From: Pseudomonadota bacterium
Lineage (GTDB): Bacteria; Pseudomonadota; Alphaproteobacteria; Sphingomonadales; Sphingomonadaceae
Assembly (NCBI GenBank): GCA_023426225.1
Contig: JAFABD010000117.1
Location: 1 to 18,485 of the forward strand
Reading direction: 5' to 3'
Length of the DNA: 18,485 nt
Numbering within the stretch: position 1 is the stretch's first letter; each line of letters begins with the position of its first letter. Positions 8,837-18,485 of the stretch are shown piece after piece. Position numbers and translations under genes: made by a program. The notes under the pieces were generated by a model. It did not search any database and was not told where the DNA came from. It worked only from the letters and a program-made list of their open reading frames with translations.

Positions 8837-10720
8837 CTATTCATCGAAATCGCCTTCGTCCGCAAGTCTCAGATTTGCAAGACGCTGTTGAAGCTCCTGC
8901 CGCTGGCGGCCCAGGGCCACCTGACGGGTAAAGGCTTCCTCGGAACCATCGCGTGCAAGAGCGGCCGTCGCTGCCGCCAGTGCCGCATCGACGGCCGGCT
9001 GTGCCACCATAACCGCAATGGCTTCGCCCAGGTCGGCGCGTGCCCGTTCCTCGTCATCGGGTTTCCGACGCACGAAGGAGAAGGGCAGCGTGTCGGCCCG
9101 CAACAACTCGTTTGCTACCTGATCGAATCCAGACCGCGCCAATATGGTGACGAGTTTGTCGCTATCAAGCTGCCTTTCCTCAAGTGCGGCATCAATGACC
9201 GCCTCGAACAATTTTCCGAATGCGCCGGAGGCATCGCGCATCGTGCCCAGTACCTCGACATGGCGCGCGATCTCAGCGGGATGGCGCAACAGCCCGGCGA
9301 GGACGGCGCGGGCCAGGACGGGGTCGAGCCCGCCGGCGCCAAGGCTGCGGGCGACGGATGAGGGGGGCGCTTCGGGTGGTTGCCAGCCGCGCGACGGGCG
9401 CCCCGTGCGTCCTGCCGGGCGGGGGGCATAGCTGCGCCCCGGCGCGCTTCCGTGCCGATCGCCGCGTGCGAACAGCGCGTCAAAACGACGCCGGAATTCG
9501 GCCTGATACTCGCTGCGCACGTCGGGATCGGCGATGCTGCCGGCCTGTTCCCCGAGCCGTCGCTTGAACCCCGCCCGGGCTTCGGGCGTGTCGATCGGCT
9601 CGGCGGCAAGCTCGCTCGCCCAGAGGCGGTCGACCAGCGGTTCGGTGCGCGCGAGCAACGCCTCGAAGGCGCCCGGCCCCTGTTGCCGGATCAGGTCGTC
9701 CGGATCGAGGCCGTCGGGCAGCGTGACGAATGCAAGGCTGCGCCCGGGCTGGAGCAGCGGCAGGGCCCGGTGGGCGGCCCGGAGCGCGGCCTTCTGTCCC
9801 GCGGCGTCGCCATCGAAGCAGAGCAGGGGCACCTCGGACATCCGCCAAAGTCGGTCTAGCTGGTGCTCGGTCATCGCGGTCCCAAGCGGGGCGACGGCGG
9901 TTTCGAACCCGGCCTGGGCGAGCGCGATCACGTCCATATAGCCTTCGACGGCGATCACGCGCCCCGACCGTCGGGCGGCCGCCTGGGCGCGGTCGAGGTT
10001 GAACAGCGTCCGCCCCTTGTCGAACAAGGGCGTCTCGGGGGAATTGAGATATTTGGGTTCGCCGTCGCCGATGATGCGGCCGCCGAACGCGATCACGCGA
10101 CCGCGTGCATCGCGGATCGGGATCATCAATCGGCCACGGAACCGATCATAGGGTTCCTTGTCGTCGACTGCGATCAGCAGACCTGCCTCGACCAGCATCG
10201 CATCGCCGAAGCTGGCGAGTGCCTGGCGAAGGCGACCGCGGGAGTCGGGGGCGAATCCCATCCCGAAGCTGCGGGCAACGTCCGCTTTGATCCCACGCCG
10301 TTCGAGCAATGCCCGTGCGGGTGCACCGTCGATGCCGTGCAGGCACTCGGAAAACCAGCGTGCGGCGGCCTCCATGACGTCGTGCAGCCCGCGGGCGCGT
10401 TCGGCCTGCTGCGCCGAACGCCGATCGGGTTCGGGCATGTCGAGGCCCGCAGCCTGCGCCAGTTCCTTGACGGCGTCGATGAACGGCAGCCCGCGCTGAT
10501 CGGTCATCCAGCGGATCGCATCGCCATGCGCGCCACAGCCGAAGCAGTGATAGAAGCCCTTGTCGTCGTTGACGTAGAAGCTGGGCGTCTTTTCGTTGTG
10601 GAACGGGCAACAGGCGCGAAATTCGCGGCCCGCACGCTGCAGCTTCACCGTCTTGGCGATCAGCGCCGAAAGCAGCGTGCGCGAGCGGAGCTCGTCGAGG
10701 AACTGGGGCGAAAGGCTCAT
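8837..10720 (-). CDS. dnaG: DNA primase
   Basis: DnaG makes the RNA primers for replication. The 627-residue protein shows the three expected parts. First is an N-terminal zinc-binding domain with Cys38, His41, Cys59 and Cys62 (CPFHNEKTPSF and HCFGCG). Next is the catalytic core with a TOPRIM fold, with Glu259 in VIAVEGYMDVI and the Asp303-Gly-Asp305 pair in FDGDAAGQK. Last is a C-terminal helical helicase-interacting region from about 430. The Gly/Arg/Pro-rich linker at about 415-450 is less conserved. I start at the ATG at 10720, giving MSLSPQFLDELRSR, the normal N-terminus. A longer in-frame GTG start at 10789 would add 23 Arg-rich residues and is unlikely. It lies 76 bases after yqeY and 43 before rpoD in the same direction, giving a version of the macromolecular synthesis operon. 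Confidence 0.97.
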   Translation of the reverse strand: MSLSPQFLDELRSRTLLSALIAKTVKLQRAGREFRACCPFHNEKTPSFYVNDDKGFYHCFGCGAHGDAIRWMTDQRGLPFIDAVKELAQAAGLDMPEPDRRSAQQAERARGLHDVMEAAARWFSECLHGIDGAPARALLERRGIKADVARSFGMGFAPDSRGRLRQALASFGDAMLVEAGLLIAVDDKEPYDRFRGRLMIPIRDARGRVIAFGGRIIGDGEPKYLNSPETPLFDKGRTLFNLDRAQAAARRSGRVIAVEGYMDVIALAQAGFETAVAPLGTAMTEHQLDRLWRMSEVPLLCFDGDAAGQKAALRAAHRALPLLQPGRSLAFVTLPDGLDPDDLIRQQGPGAFEALLARTEPLVDRLWASELAAEPIDTPEARAGFKRRLGEQAGSIADPDVRSEYQAEFRRRFDALFARGDRHGSAPGRSYAPRPAGRTGRPSRGWQPPEAPPSSVARSLGAGGLDPVLARAVLAGLLRHPAEIARHVEVLGTMRDASGAFGKLFEAVIDAALEERQLDSDKLVTILARSGFDQVANELLRADTLPFSFVRRKPDDEERARADLGEAIAVMVAQPAVDAALAAATAALARDGSEEAFTRQVALGRQRQELQQRLANLRLADEGDFDE

Positions 10721-10796
10721 CCGCGTCGTTTCTGTCGCTCGCCGGCGGCGGAGCGGCCCGCCCGGGGATTCCCCCAAGGCGCGCCGCACCGTCGCA

Positions 10797-11249
10797 TCAG
10801 GCGAGCGCTGCCTTTACCAGCGCACTGGCCTTGCTCATGTCGAGCTGCGCGGCATGGCGTGCCTTCAGCTCGGCCATCACCCGGCCCATGTCCTTCATGC
10901 CTGTGGCGCCCAGTTCGGCCTTGATCGCCTCGATCGCGGCGCGGGTATCGTCCTCGCTGAGCTGTGCGGGCAGGAAGCGTTCGATTACGACGACCTCGGC
11001 CGCCTCCTGGTCGGCCAGTTCCTGCCGGCCGCCCTTCACATACATCTCGATCGATTCGCGGCGCTGCTTGACCATCTTTTGCAGCACCTCGACGACCAGC
11101 GCGTCGTCGTCGGCGGGAGCGCCGCCGGTGCGCGCCTCGATGTCGCGGTTCTTGATGGCGCTCTGAATGAGGCGGATGGTCGCCGTGCCCTGCTTGTCAC
11201 CTGCCTTCATGGCAGTGACGAGCGCGGCCTTGATGTCGTCGCGAATCAT
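10797..11249 (-). CDS. yqeY: GatB/YqeY domain protein
   Basis: The 150-residue protein matches the stand-alone YqeY family, related to the tail domain of the GatB subunit of tRNA-dependent amidotransferase. Typical features are MIRDDIKAALVTAMKAGDK at the start, TIRLIQSAIKNRDIEAR, then YVKGGRQELADQEAAEVVVIERFLP split over the middle, and GATGMKDMGRVMAELK near the end. The family is assumed to contact RNA or tRNA, but its exact role is unsettled. The ATG at 11249 has GAGAGA just upstream. It is the first gene of the yqeY-dnaG-rpoD operon, and diverges from carA across 153 bases that should hold both promoters. This position, upstream of dnaG, is common in alphaproteobacteria. Confidence 0.93.
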   Translation of the reverse strand: MIRDDIKAALVTAMKAGDKQGTATIRLIQSAIKNRDIEARTGGAPADDDALVVEVLQKMVKQRRESIEMYVKGGRQELADQEAAEVVVIERFLPAQLSEDDTRAAIEAIKAELGATGMKDMGRVMAELKARHAAQLDMSKASALVKAALA

Positions 11250-11402
11250 GATCTCTCTCGATGTGGTAAAGCGCGAAGCTTGGGAGGGGAGCCAGCCTAG
11301 CGCGGCTCACCCGATTTTAACAGATTGACGCACGCCCCCCCGGCGTCTAGCGGACGGGCCTTAGCAACATTGCCAGCCCAAACTATGGAGTGCCCGCCCA
11401 CA
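11250..11402. promoter_or_regulatory. Divergent promoter region between yqeY and carA
   Basis: These 153 bases separate the divergent operons and must hold both promoters. A TTGACG at 11325-11330 reads toward carA and is a fair -35 match, but I cannot place a convincing -10 element at 16-18 bases. An AT-rich patch TTTTAA lies at 11315-11320. No PyrR- or arginine-type operator and no attenuator-like hairpin is evident. Confidence 0.4.
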
Positions 11403-12566
11403 ATGGCCGACGCCAAACCCTTTCCCGTGCCCGCAGGTGCGACTGCCGCTCTGGTTCTGGCCTCGGGCGAGGTGTTATGGGGCCGTGGTTTCGGCGCCGA
11501 AGGGCAGGCGGTCGGCGAGGTGTGTTTCCACACCGCGATGACGGGTTATCAGGAGATCATGACCGACCCGAGCTTCGCCGGTCAGATCATCAATTTCACC
11601 TTCCCGCATATCGGCAATGTCGGCGCCAACGCCGAGGATATCGAGGCCGACGATCCACATGCGCTCGGCATGATCGTGCGCCATGACGTCACCGAACCGT
11701 CGAACTTCCGTGCAGTCGAACGGCTCGACGCCTGGATGCGCGAACACGGCCGCATCGGCATCGCGGGCGTCGATACGCGCGCGCTGACGCGGCGCATCCG
11801 CGTCGGCGGCGCGCCGAACGGCGTGATTGCGCATTCGCGCGACGGGCGGTTCGACATTCCGGTGCTGATCCGCATGGCGCAGGAATGGCCGGGGCTGGAG
11901 GGGATGGACCTTGCCATCACCGTGTCGTGCGAGACGCATTTCGGCTGGGAAGGCGGCGTCTGGCGGCTCGGCGCGGGTTATGACGATACGCGGCCGGGCG
12001 ACAAGCGCCCGCACGTCGTGGCGATCGACTATGGTTCGAAGCGCAACATCTTCCGCAACCTCGTCCATGCCGGCGCGGACGTGACCGTGCTGCCCGCAAC
12101 CGCGACGTTCGAGCAGATCATGTCGTTCGACCCCGACGGCTTCTTCCTGTCGAACGGCCCCGGCGATCCGGCCGCGACCGGCAAATATGCCGTGCCGGTG
12201 ATCCGCAAGCTGCTCGAGACCGGCAAGCCGCTGTTCGGCATCTGCCTCGGCCACCAGTTGCTCGCGCTCGCGGTGGGCGCGCGGACCACCAAGATGTTCC
12301 AGGGCCATCGCGGCGCCAACCATCCGGTCAAACGGCTGGAAGACGGGGCGGTCGAGATCACCAGCATGAACCACGGCTTCGCCGTCGAGCGCGAGAGCCT
12401 GCCGGCCAATGCCCGCGAAACGCATGTGTCGCTGTTCGATGGCTCCAACGCCGGCATCGAACTCACCGACCGCCCGGCGTTCAGCGTGCAATACCACCCC
12501 GAGGCCAGCCCGGGCCCGCAGGACAGCCTCTATCTGTTCGAGCGGTTCGTGGGGATGATGCGGTGA
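11403..12566 (+). CDS. carA: Carbamoyl-phosphate synthase, small (glutaminase) subunit
   Basis: CarA hydrolyses glutamine and passes ammonia to CarB for carbamoyl phosphate, the precursor of pyrimidines and arginine. The 387-residue protein has the N-terminal CPSase small-chain domain (about 12-150, with GEVLWGRGFGA and TAMTGYQEIMTDPS) and a class I glutamine amidotransferase domain. The catalytic Cys281 is in FGICLGHQLLAL, His365 and Glu367 are in QYHPEASP, and the oxyanion-loop motif is SNGPGDP. I start at the ATG at 11403 (MADAKPFPVP), which matches the usual length. An ATG at 11385 and a TTG at 11325 are alternatives. The stop overlaps the GTG start of the small gene that separates it from carB, so translation is probably coupled. 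Confidence 0.97.
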   Translation: MADAKPFPVPAGATAALVLASGEVLWGRGFGAEGQAVGEVCFHTAMTGYQEIMTDPSFAGQIINFTFPHIGNVGANAEDIEADDPHALGMIVRHDVTEPSNFRAVERLDAWMREHGRIGIAGVDTRALTRRIRVGGAPNGVIAHSRDGRFDIPVLIRMAQEWPGLEGMDLAITVSCETHFGWEGGVWRLGAGYDDTRPGDKRPHVVAIDYGSKRNIFRNLVHAGADVTVLPATATFEQIMSFDPDGFFLSNGPGDPAATGKYAVPVIRKLLETGKPLFGICLGHQLLALAVGARTTKMFQGHRGANHPVKRLEDGAVEITSMNHGFAVERESLPANARETHVSLFDGSNAGIELTDRPAFSVQYHPEASPGPQDSLYLFERFVGMMR

Positions 12567-12912
12567 GGTCGCTATTGCTCGTGGTGATCTTCGCTTCAAC
12601 TGCATGTTCAAGCGAGACGCAGAGCAATAGAAGCCTCAGCGCAATGCCAGCTCAATCCCGTATCATTGACGTCGGAAAGGCCGATAGCCGGACCGCTGGC
12701 TTAACCGTCACGACGGATGCGGCACAGGCGTGGTCAATCTGCAAGATTGCCGATGATCTCTACGACACAACGGTGGGGATCGATGGAACTATCGATTTTC
12801 GACCCGTGGACGGGATCGTCACTTCGGAAATCAAACTCCAAATCGCTTGCCTGAAAACGTGGGCAGAACTCACGAAACATCACGCAGGATTCAACTTGGT
12901 GGCGAATTTATA

Positions 12913-12913
<1 letters not shown>
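12563..12913 (+). CDS. Predicted small lipoprotein of unknown function between carA and carB
   Basis: I do not recognise this 116-residue protein. The GTG start at 12563 overlaps the carA stop by four bases (GTGA), and its TAA shares one base with the carB ATG (TAATG at 12911-12915). It therefore fits exactly between the two subunit genes and is probably translationally coupled to both. Residues 1-15 look like a lipoprotein signal, MRSLLLVVIFASTAC, with Cys15 as the possible lipidated residue; the lipobox is weak because the -3 position is Ser. The mature part is short and mixed, with Cys60 and Cys96. The coding part has about 53% GC by my count over 12601-12900, against roughly 60-70% in sampled carA lines, and its codon use is less GC-biased at third positions. 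This suggests recent acquisition or relaxed selection. It could also be a non-functional insertion that merely stays open. Confidence 0.6.
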
Positions 12914-16248
<3,335 letters not shown>

Positions 16249-16279
16249 TCCCAAACGCCCGGTTTTCATGTGTGCGGGG

Positions 16280-16297
16280 TCCCGCCGTCCGGCGGGA
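16280..16297 (+). other. Perfect inverted repeat between carB and greA
   Basis: TCCCGCC (16280-16286) and GGCGGGA (16291-16297) can form a seven-pair stem with a four-base loop, 32 bases past the carB stop. No T-run follows on either strand, so it is not a standard intrinsic terminator. It may slow RNA polymerase, stabilise the carB mRNA end or sit in the greA leader. Confidence 0.5.
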
Positions 16298-16337
16298 TGT
16301 CCGGCGATGAAGCGTTTTACGAAGGACGGCTGAGAGT

Positions 16338-16814
16338 ATGGCGACGGTCGAGAAGATGCCGATGCTGGCGGAAGGCTATGAGAAGCTCAGCGAGGAGCTG
16401 AAGCGGCTCAAAGCCGAACGACCGCAGATCGTGGATGCGATCGAGGAAGCGCGCGCGCATGGCGATCTTTCGGAAAACGCCGAATATCATGCCGCCAAGG
16501 AGCGTCAGGGCCAGGTCGAAGCCTCGATCGCCGATATCGAGGACAAGCTGAGCCGCGCGCAGATCATCGATCCCAAGGAGCTTTCGGGCGACAAGATCGT
16601 GTTCGGCGCGACGGTGACGCTGCTCGACGAGGACGACAAGCCGGTGAAGTACCAGATTGTCGGCCAGACCGAAGCAGATGCGAGCAAGGGCCGCATCTCG
16701 TACAACTCGCCGCTGGGGCGTGCGCTGATCGGGCGCAAGGTCGACGAGGAGATCGAGGTTTCGGTCCCCGCGGGCGACCGTTACTATCTGGTCTCGCGGA
16801 TCGAGTTCATCTGA
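16338..16814 (+). CDS. greA: Transcription elongation factor GreA
   Basis: GreA enters the secondary channel of RNA polymerase and stimulates cleavage of backtracked transcripts. The 158-residue protein has the N-terminal coiled coil (about 8-77). Its tip carries the acidic residues needed for activity, Asp43 and Glu46 in HGDLSENAEYH. The C-terminal FKBP-like domain (about 82-158) includes SYNSPLGRALIGRKVDEEIEV, the family's typical end. Length is normal. The ATG at 16338 has GAAGG about 12 bases upstream, a weak spacing, but the N-terminus aligns. It is 89 bases after carB on the same strand and 11 bases before the rhomboid gene, so it is likely co-transcribed with the latter. Confidence 0.97.
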   Translation: MATVEKMPMLAEGYEKLSEELKRLKAERPQIVDAIEEARAHGDLSENAEYHAAKERQGQVEASIADIEDKLSRAQIIDPKELSGDKIVFGATVTLLDEDDKPVKYQIVGQTEADASKGRISYNSPLGRALIGRKVDEEIEVSVPAGDRYYLVSRIEFI

Positions 16815-16825
16815 GGCAGCGCCCC

Positions 16826-17452
16826 ATGCGGCGGCCCGTGGGAACGCTCGCCATCGTCCTGTTGACGGTGGCGGTTTCCATCCTCGTCTATTACGGGCTC
16901 GACCCCCTGGAATGGTCGCAGCGCGCGGGCTTCATTCCCGCGCGTGCGAGCGGCGTCGGCACCGATTTTGCCGCGGTTCCGGTGTGGCTGACGCCGTTGA
17001 CGTGTACGTTGATGCATGGCGGCATGCTTCACCTGGTCAGCAACATGCTGATCCTGGCCTTTGTCGGGCGGATGACCGAGCCGGTCGTGGGCGCCGTGGG
17101 GATCGTAATCCTCTATATCGCCGGTGCCTATGCCGCTGCGTTCGCGCAATGGTTGCCTGATCCGCATTCGGTAACGCCGATGATCGGGGCGAGCGGCGCC
17201 GCGTCGGCGATCCTGGGCGCCTATGCGCTGATTTTCGGCCGGGCGCGCGCGCGGGCGATCGGGCCGGTGCCGGCCACCATCGTGCATGTGCTCTGGCTGG
17301 CGGCGGCGTGGGTGGTGCTCAACCTGATGCTCGCCTTTGCGATGCAGGCCAGCGGCTATGGCGTGGCCGCGGCCGCGCATATCGGCGGTTTTCTGGCCGG
17401 AATCGCGCTCGCACGGCCCTTGGCGCGGCGGCATCTTCGGCGGCTGGCCTGA
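16826..17452 (+). CDS. Rhomboid-family intramembrane serine protease
   Basis: Rhomboids cut membrane-spanning substrates within the bilayer. The 208-residue protein has about six membrane helices and intact catalytic features: Ser123 in GASGAASAILGAY, His185 in AAHIGGFLAG, and Asn73 in MLHLVSNMLI, which helps form the oxyanion hole. Between the first and second helices is a loop with WLTPLTCTLMHGG, the family's typical entry. The six-helix core has no extra domain, as in simple bacterial rhomboids. The ATG at 16826 has a GAGG nine bases upstream that overlaps the greA stop, so the two genes are tightly linked. The substrate cannot be read from the sequence. A GC-rich inverted repeat follows in the convergent gap with the DUF4170 gene. 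Confidence 0.93.
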   Translation: MRRPVGTLAIVLLTVAVSILVYYGLDPLEWSQRAGFIPARASGVGTDFAAVPVWLTPLTCTLMHGGMLHLVSNMLILAFVGRMTEPVVGAVGIVILYIAGAYAAAFAQWLPDPHSVTPMIGASGAASAILGAYALIFGRARARAIGPVPATIVHVLWLAAAWVVLNLMLAFAMQASGYGVAAAAHIGGFLAGIALARPLARRHLRRLA

Positions 17453-17470
17453 GGCGGCCGGGAGAAGGGC

Positions 17471-17490
17471 GGGGGCGCGGGACGGCCCCC
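17471..17490. other. GC-rich inverted repeat between convergent genes
   Basis: GGGGGC (17471-17476) and GCCCCC (17485-17490) can form a six-pair stem with an eight-base loop in the 52-base gap between the rhomboid and DUF4170 stops. There is no T-run on either side. It may act as a weak bidirectional transcription end. Confidence 0.4.
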
Positions 17491-17504
17491 GGTCGCAGCG
17501 GCGA

Positions 17505-17729
17505 TCAGCCCTTGGGGTCGAGTTCGGGCTCGAGCAGACGGTGCAGATGGACGACGACGTAACGCATTTCGGCGTCGTCGACGGTGCGCTGGGCAGCGGC
17601 GCGCCACGCCTTTTCGGCGGCCTCGTAATCGGCGTAAATGCCGACGATATCCAGCTTTTCCGGGTTGACGAAGTCGAGCGTCTGCGGGTCGGCCACGCGG
17701 CCGCCGAAGACGAGATGAAGCTTGCTCAA
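17505..17729 (-). CDS. DUF4170 protein
   Basis: The 74-residue protein matches the small alphaproteobacterial family DUF4170. It opens with SKLHLVFGGRV after the start residue, followed by the central DIVGIYADYEAAEKAWRAAA and the end MRYVVVHLHRLLEPE. Its function is unknown; it is probably a small alpha/beta cytoplasmic protein. I take a TTG start at 17729 because AGGAGG (17740-17735) sits five bases upstream and family members begin at this point; a longer frame reaching 17936 runs through the hairpin-rich gap and has no support. It stands convergent to the rhomboid gene. Confidence 0.88.
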   Translation of the reverse strand: MSKLHLVFGGRVADPQTLDFVNPEKLDIVGIYADYEAAEKAWRAAAQRTVDDAEMRYVVVHLHRLLEPELDPKG

Positions 17730-17734
17730 AGAGA

Positions 17735-17740
17735 CCTCCT
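17735..17740 (-). promoter_or_regulatory. Perfect Shine-Dalgarno site fixing a TTG start
   Basis: The sequence AGGAGG on the minus strand lies five bases before the TTG at 17729. It is the strongest ribosome binding site I noticed in the window and decides the start of the DUF4170 gene. Confidence 0.8.
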
Positions 17741-17799
17741 GGGGAGTGCGATAACGCGGTCCCCTTAACGGCGACCGACGCCCCGGCTCAAGACCGATT

Positions 17800-17830
17800 G
17801 GTTGCAATATATCGCTGTTCGCGTGCAACC
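17800..17830. repeat. Inverted repeat GGTTGCA-N17-TGCAACC
   Basis: Seven-base arms at 17800-17806 and 17824-17830 flank an AT-rich ATATAT patch, about 70 bases upstream of the DUF4170 start. The spacing of about two helical turns would suit a dimeric DNA-binding protein. I cannot name one, and no promoter of standard spacing is visible. Confidence 0.4.
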
Positions 17831-17863
17831 GGTGTCGCCACGGCGCAAAATTACCGCAACTAA

Positions 17864-17889
17864 GGGCCGTCCGAAGGTCAAAACGGCCC
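17864..17889 (-). terminator. Possible terminator of the 17957-18485 operon
   Basis: On the minus strand GGGCCGT and ACGGCCC form a seven-pair stem with a 12-base loop, followed by TTAGTTGCGG, a weak T-rich tract. It lies about 70 bases past the stop of the single-span membrane protein gene. A second inverted repeat (CCATGCGC at 17909-17916, GCGCATGG at 17931-17938) precedes it. Confidence 0.35.
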
Positions 17890-17956
17890 GTTCGGAGGTG
17901 CGCCGAGTCCATGCGCCTTTTCTCGACCGCGCGCATGGTCCCGGCGCGGAAACCGG

Positions 17957-18304
17957 TCAGTCGGCGCGGGCCGCGTTCTTGGCCGCGTCGACGACATTGC
18001 CGATGAGCGAGGTCACGCGCGACTTGGTCGCGTCGCGGTCGGGAAGCAGCGCGTCGAGCTCCTGCCGGCCCGCTTCCTTGGCCGCCTGTGCCGCCGCGGT
18101 CGCGCGCTCGGCGAGCTTGCGCCCGACGGGTTCGAGCAACTCGCGCTCCTTGGCGAGCCGCGGGATCAGCGCACCGAGCAGCGCGCCGACCGCGACGCCC
18201 GCGGCGAGCAGCGCGACCGGGTTGGAGCCCAGCTCGTCGATCGTCGTGCGGACCTTGTCACCCATGGTCTCGGCGGCGGGTCCGGTGTTGGTTTCGCTGG
18301 TCAT
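17957..18304 (-). CDS. Small single-span membrane protein (YtxH/YqjD-like)
   Basis: The 115-residue protein has a polar N-terminus (1-27), one hydrophobic segment with a Gly/Ala-rich face (about 28-50, with VALLAAGVAVGALLGALI), and a charged Ala/Lys/Glu-rich helical tail. This is the layout of YtxH and of ElaB/YqjD-type stress-linked inner-membrane proteins; I cannot pick one family with certainty. The ATG at 18304 overlaps the stop of the upstream DUF3618-like gene by four bases (ATGA) and has AAGGA eight bases upstream. A TTG at 18325 is less likely. Its role is probably membrane-related, perhaps under stress or in stationary phase (inference). Confidence 0.75.
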   Translation of the reverse strand: MTSETNTGPAAETMGDKVRTTIDELGSNPVALLAAGVAVGALLGALIPRLAKERELLEPVGRKLAERATAAAQAAKEAGRQELDALLPDRDATKSRVTSLIGNVVDAAKNAARAD

Positions 18305-18485
18305 TTCGAGGATCCTTTCATCCAAGTCGCATCGCTGTCCAAACCCGCCGCACCGGACGGGGTTTCGTCGGGATCGGCTTCGTTCCCCCGGCTGCGGCGG
18401 CCGAACCAGCCGCGCGCGACTAACAGCCCGATCGCGGCGGCGACGCCGGCAATCGCGAGCGGACGGCGCCGCGCAGCCCGGGCGC
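18301..18485 (-). CDS. DUF3618-like membrane protein, C-terminal part (5' end outside window)
   Basis: The reading frame is open from the right edge to a TGA at 18303-18301 and gives 60 residues. An Arg-rich stretch leads into one hydrophobic segment (PLAIAGVAAAIGLLVARGWFG), then a polar Asp/Glu/Gly-rich tail ending in MKGSSK. This matches the C-terminal membrane segment of DUF3618 proteins, which often sit beside phage-holin-like and YtxH-like genes in alphaproteobacteria. The missing N-terminal half would normally carry a helical DUF3618 domain. Its stop overlaps the next gene's start by four bases, so the two are translated together. Confidence 0.6.
   Translation of the reverse strand, partial: ARAARRRPLAIAGVAAAIGLLVARGWFGRRSRGNEADPDETPSGAAGLDSDATWMKGSSK

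Overview
The window looks like chromosomal DNA from a high-GC alphaproteobacterium, most likely a sphingomonad (Sphingomonas or a close relative). The grounds are the GC-rich codon use, carbamoyl-phosphate synthase, GreA, RpoD and DnaG sequences of alphaproteobacterial type, a DUF4170 protein, and a full CtrA-type box (TTAA-N7-TTAA). I see no rRNA or tRNA genes, insertion sequences, CRISPR array or prophage genes. No gene-free stretch exceeds 300 bases; the longest gaps are about 230 bases (6529-6759 and 17730-17956), and both are described.

Left part (1-6528), cell envelope and signalling. A partial minus-strand gene (1-1151) encodes a protein with two membrane helices and a long C-terminal helical region. 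It diverges from a small Hpt-like protein (1233-1526) that lacks the phospho-accepting histidine. Running leftwards on the minus strand are a protein of unknown function (5863-6528), a MoxR-type AAA+ ATPase (4973-5818), a secreted CHAP-domain peptidase (4254-4826), a GT-C-like membrane glycosyltransferase (2749-4158) and a CoxE-type VWA protein (1561-2739). The MoxR and VWA proteins are the usual partners in such systems; here the two envelope genes lie between them. A perfect CtrA box lies just upstream of the CHAP gene.

Middle part (6668-11249), macromolecular synthesis operon. yqeY, dnaG and rpoD run leftwards and end in a good intrinsic terminator. This pairs DNA primase with the housekeeping sigma factor, as in the rpsU-dnaG-rpoD operon of enterobacteria, but with yqeY in first place.

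Right part (11403-17452), plus strand. carA and carB, the two subunits of carbamoyl-phosphate synthase, are separated by an unrecognised small predicted lipoprotein gene of clearly lower GC, overlapping carA by 4 bases and carB by 1 base. Then come greA and a rhomboid protease gene.

Far right (17505-18485), minus strand: a 74-residue DUF4170 protein with a TTG start behind a perfect Shine-Dalgarno sequence, a hairpin-rich gap, then a single-span membrane protein that overlaps by 4 bases the end of a partial DUF3618-like gene running off the window.

The points most worth following up are the interloper between carA and carB, the CtrA box in front of the CHAP peptidase, the Hpt-like protein without its histidine, and the MoxR/VWA pair split by envelope genes. 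None of these alone proves a new system.
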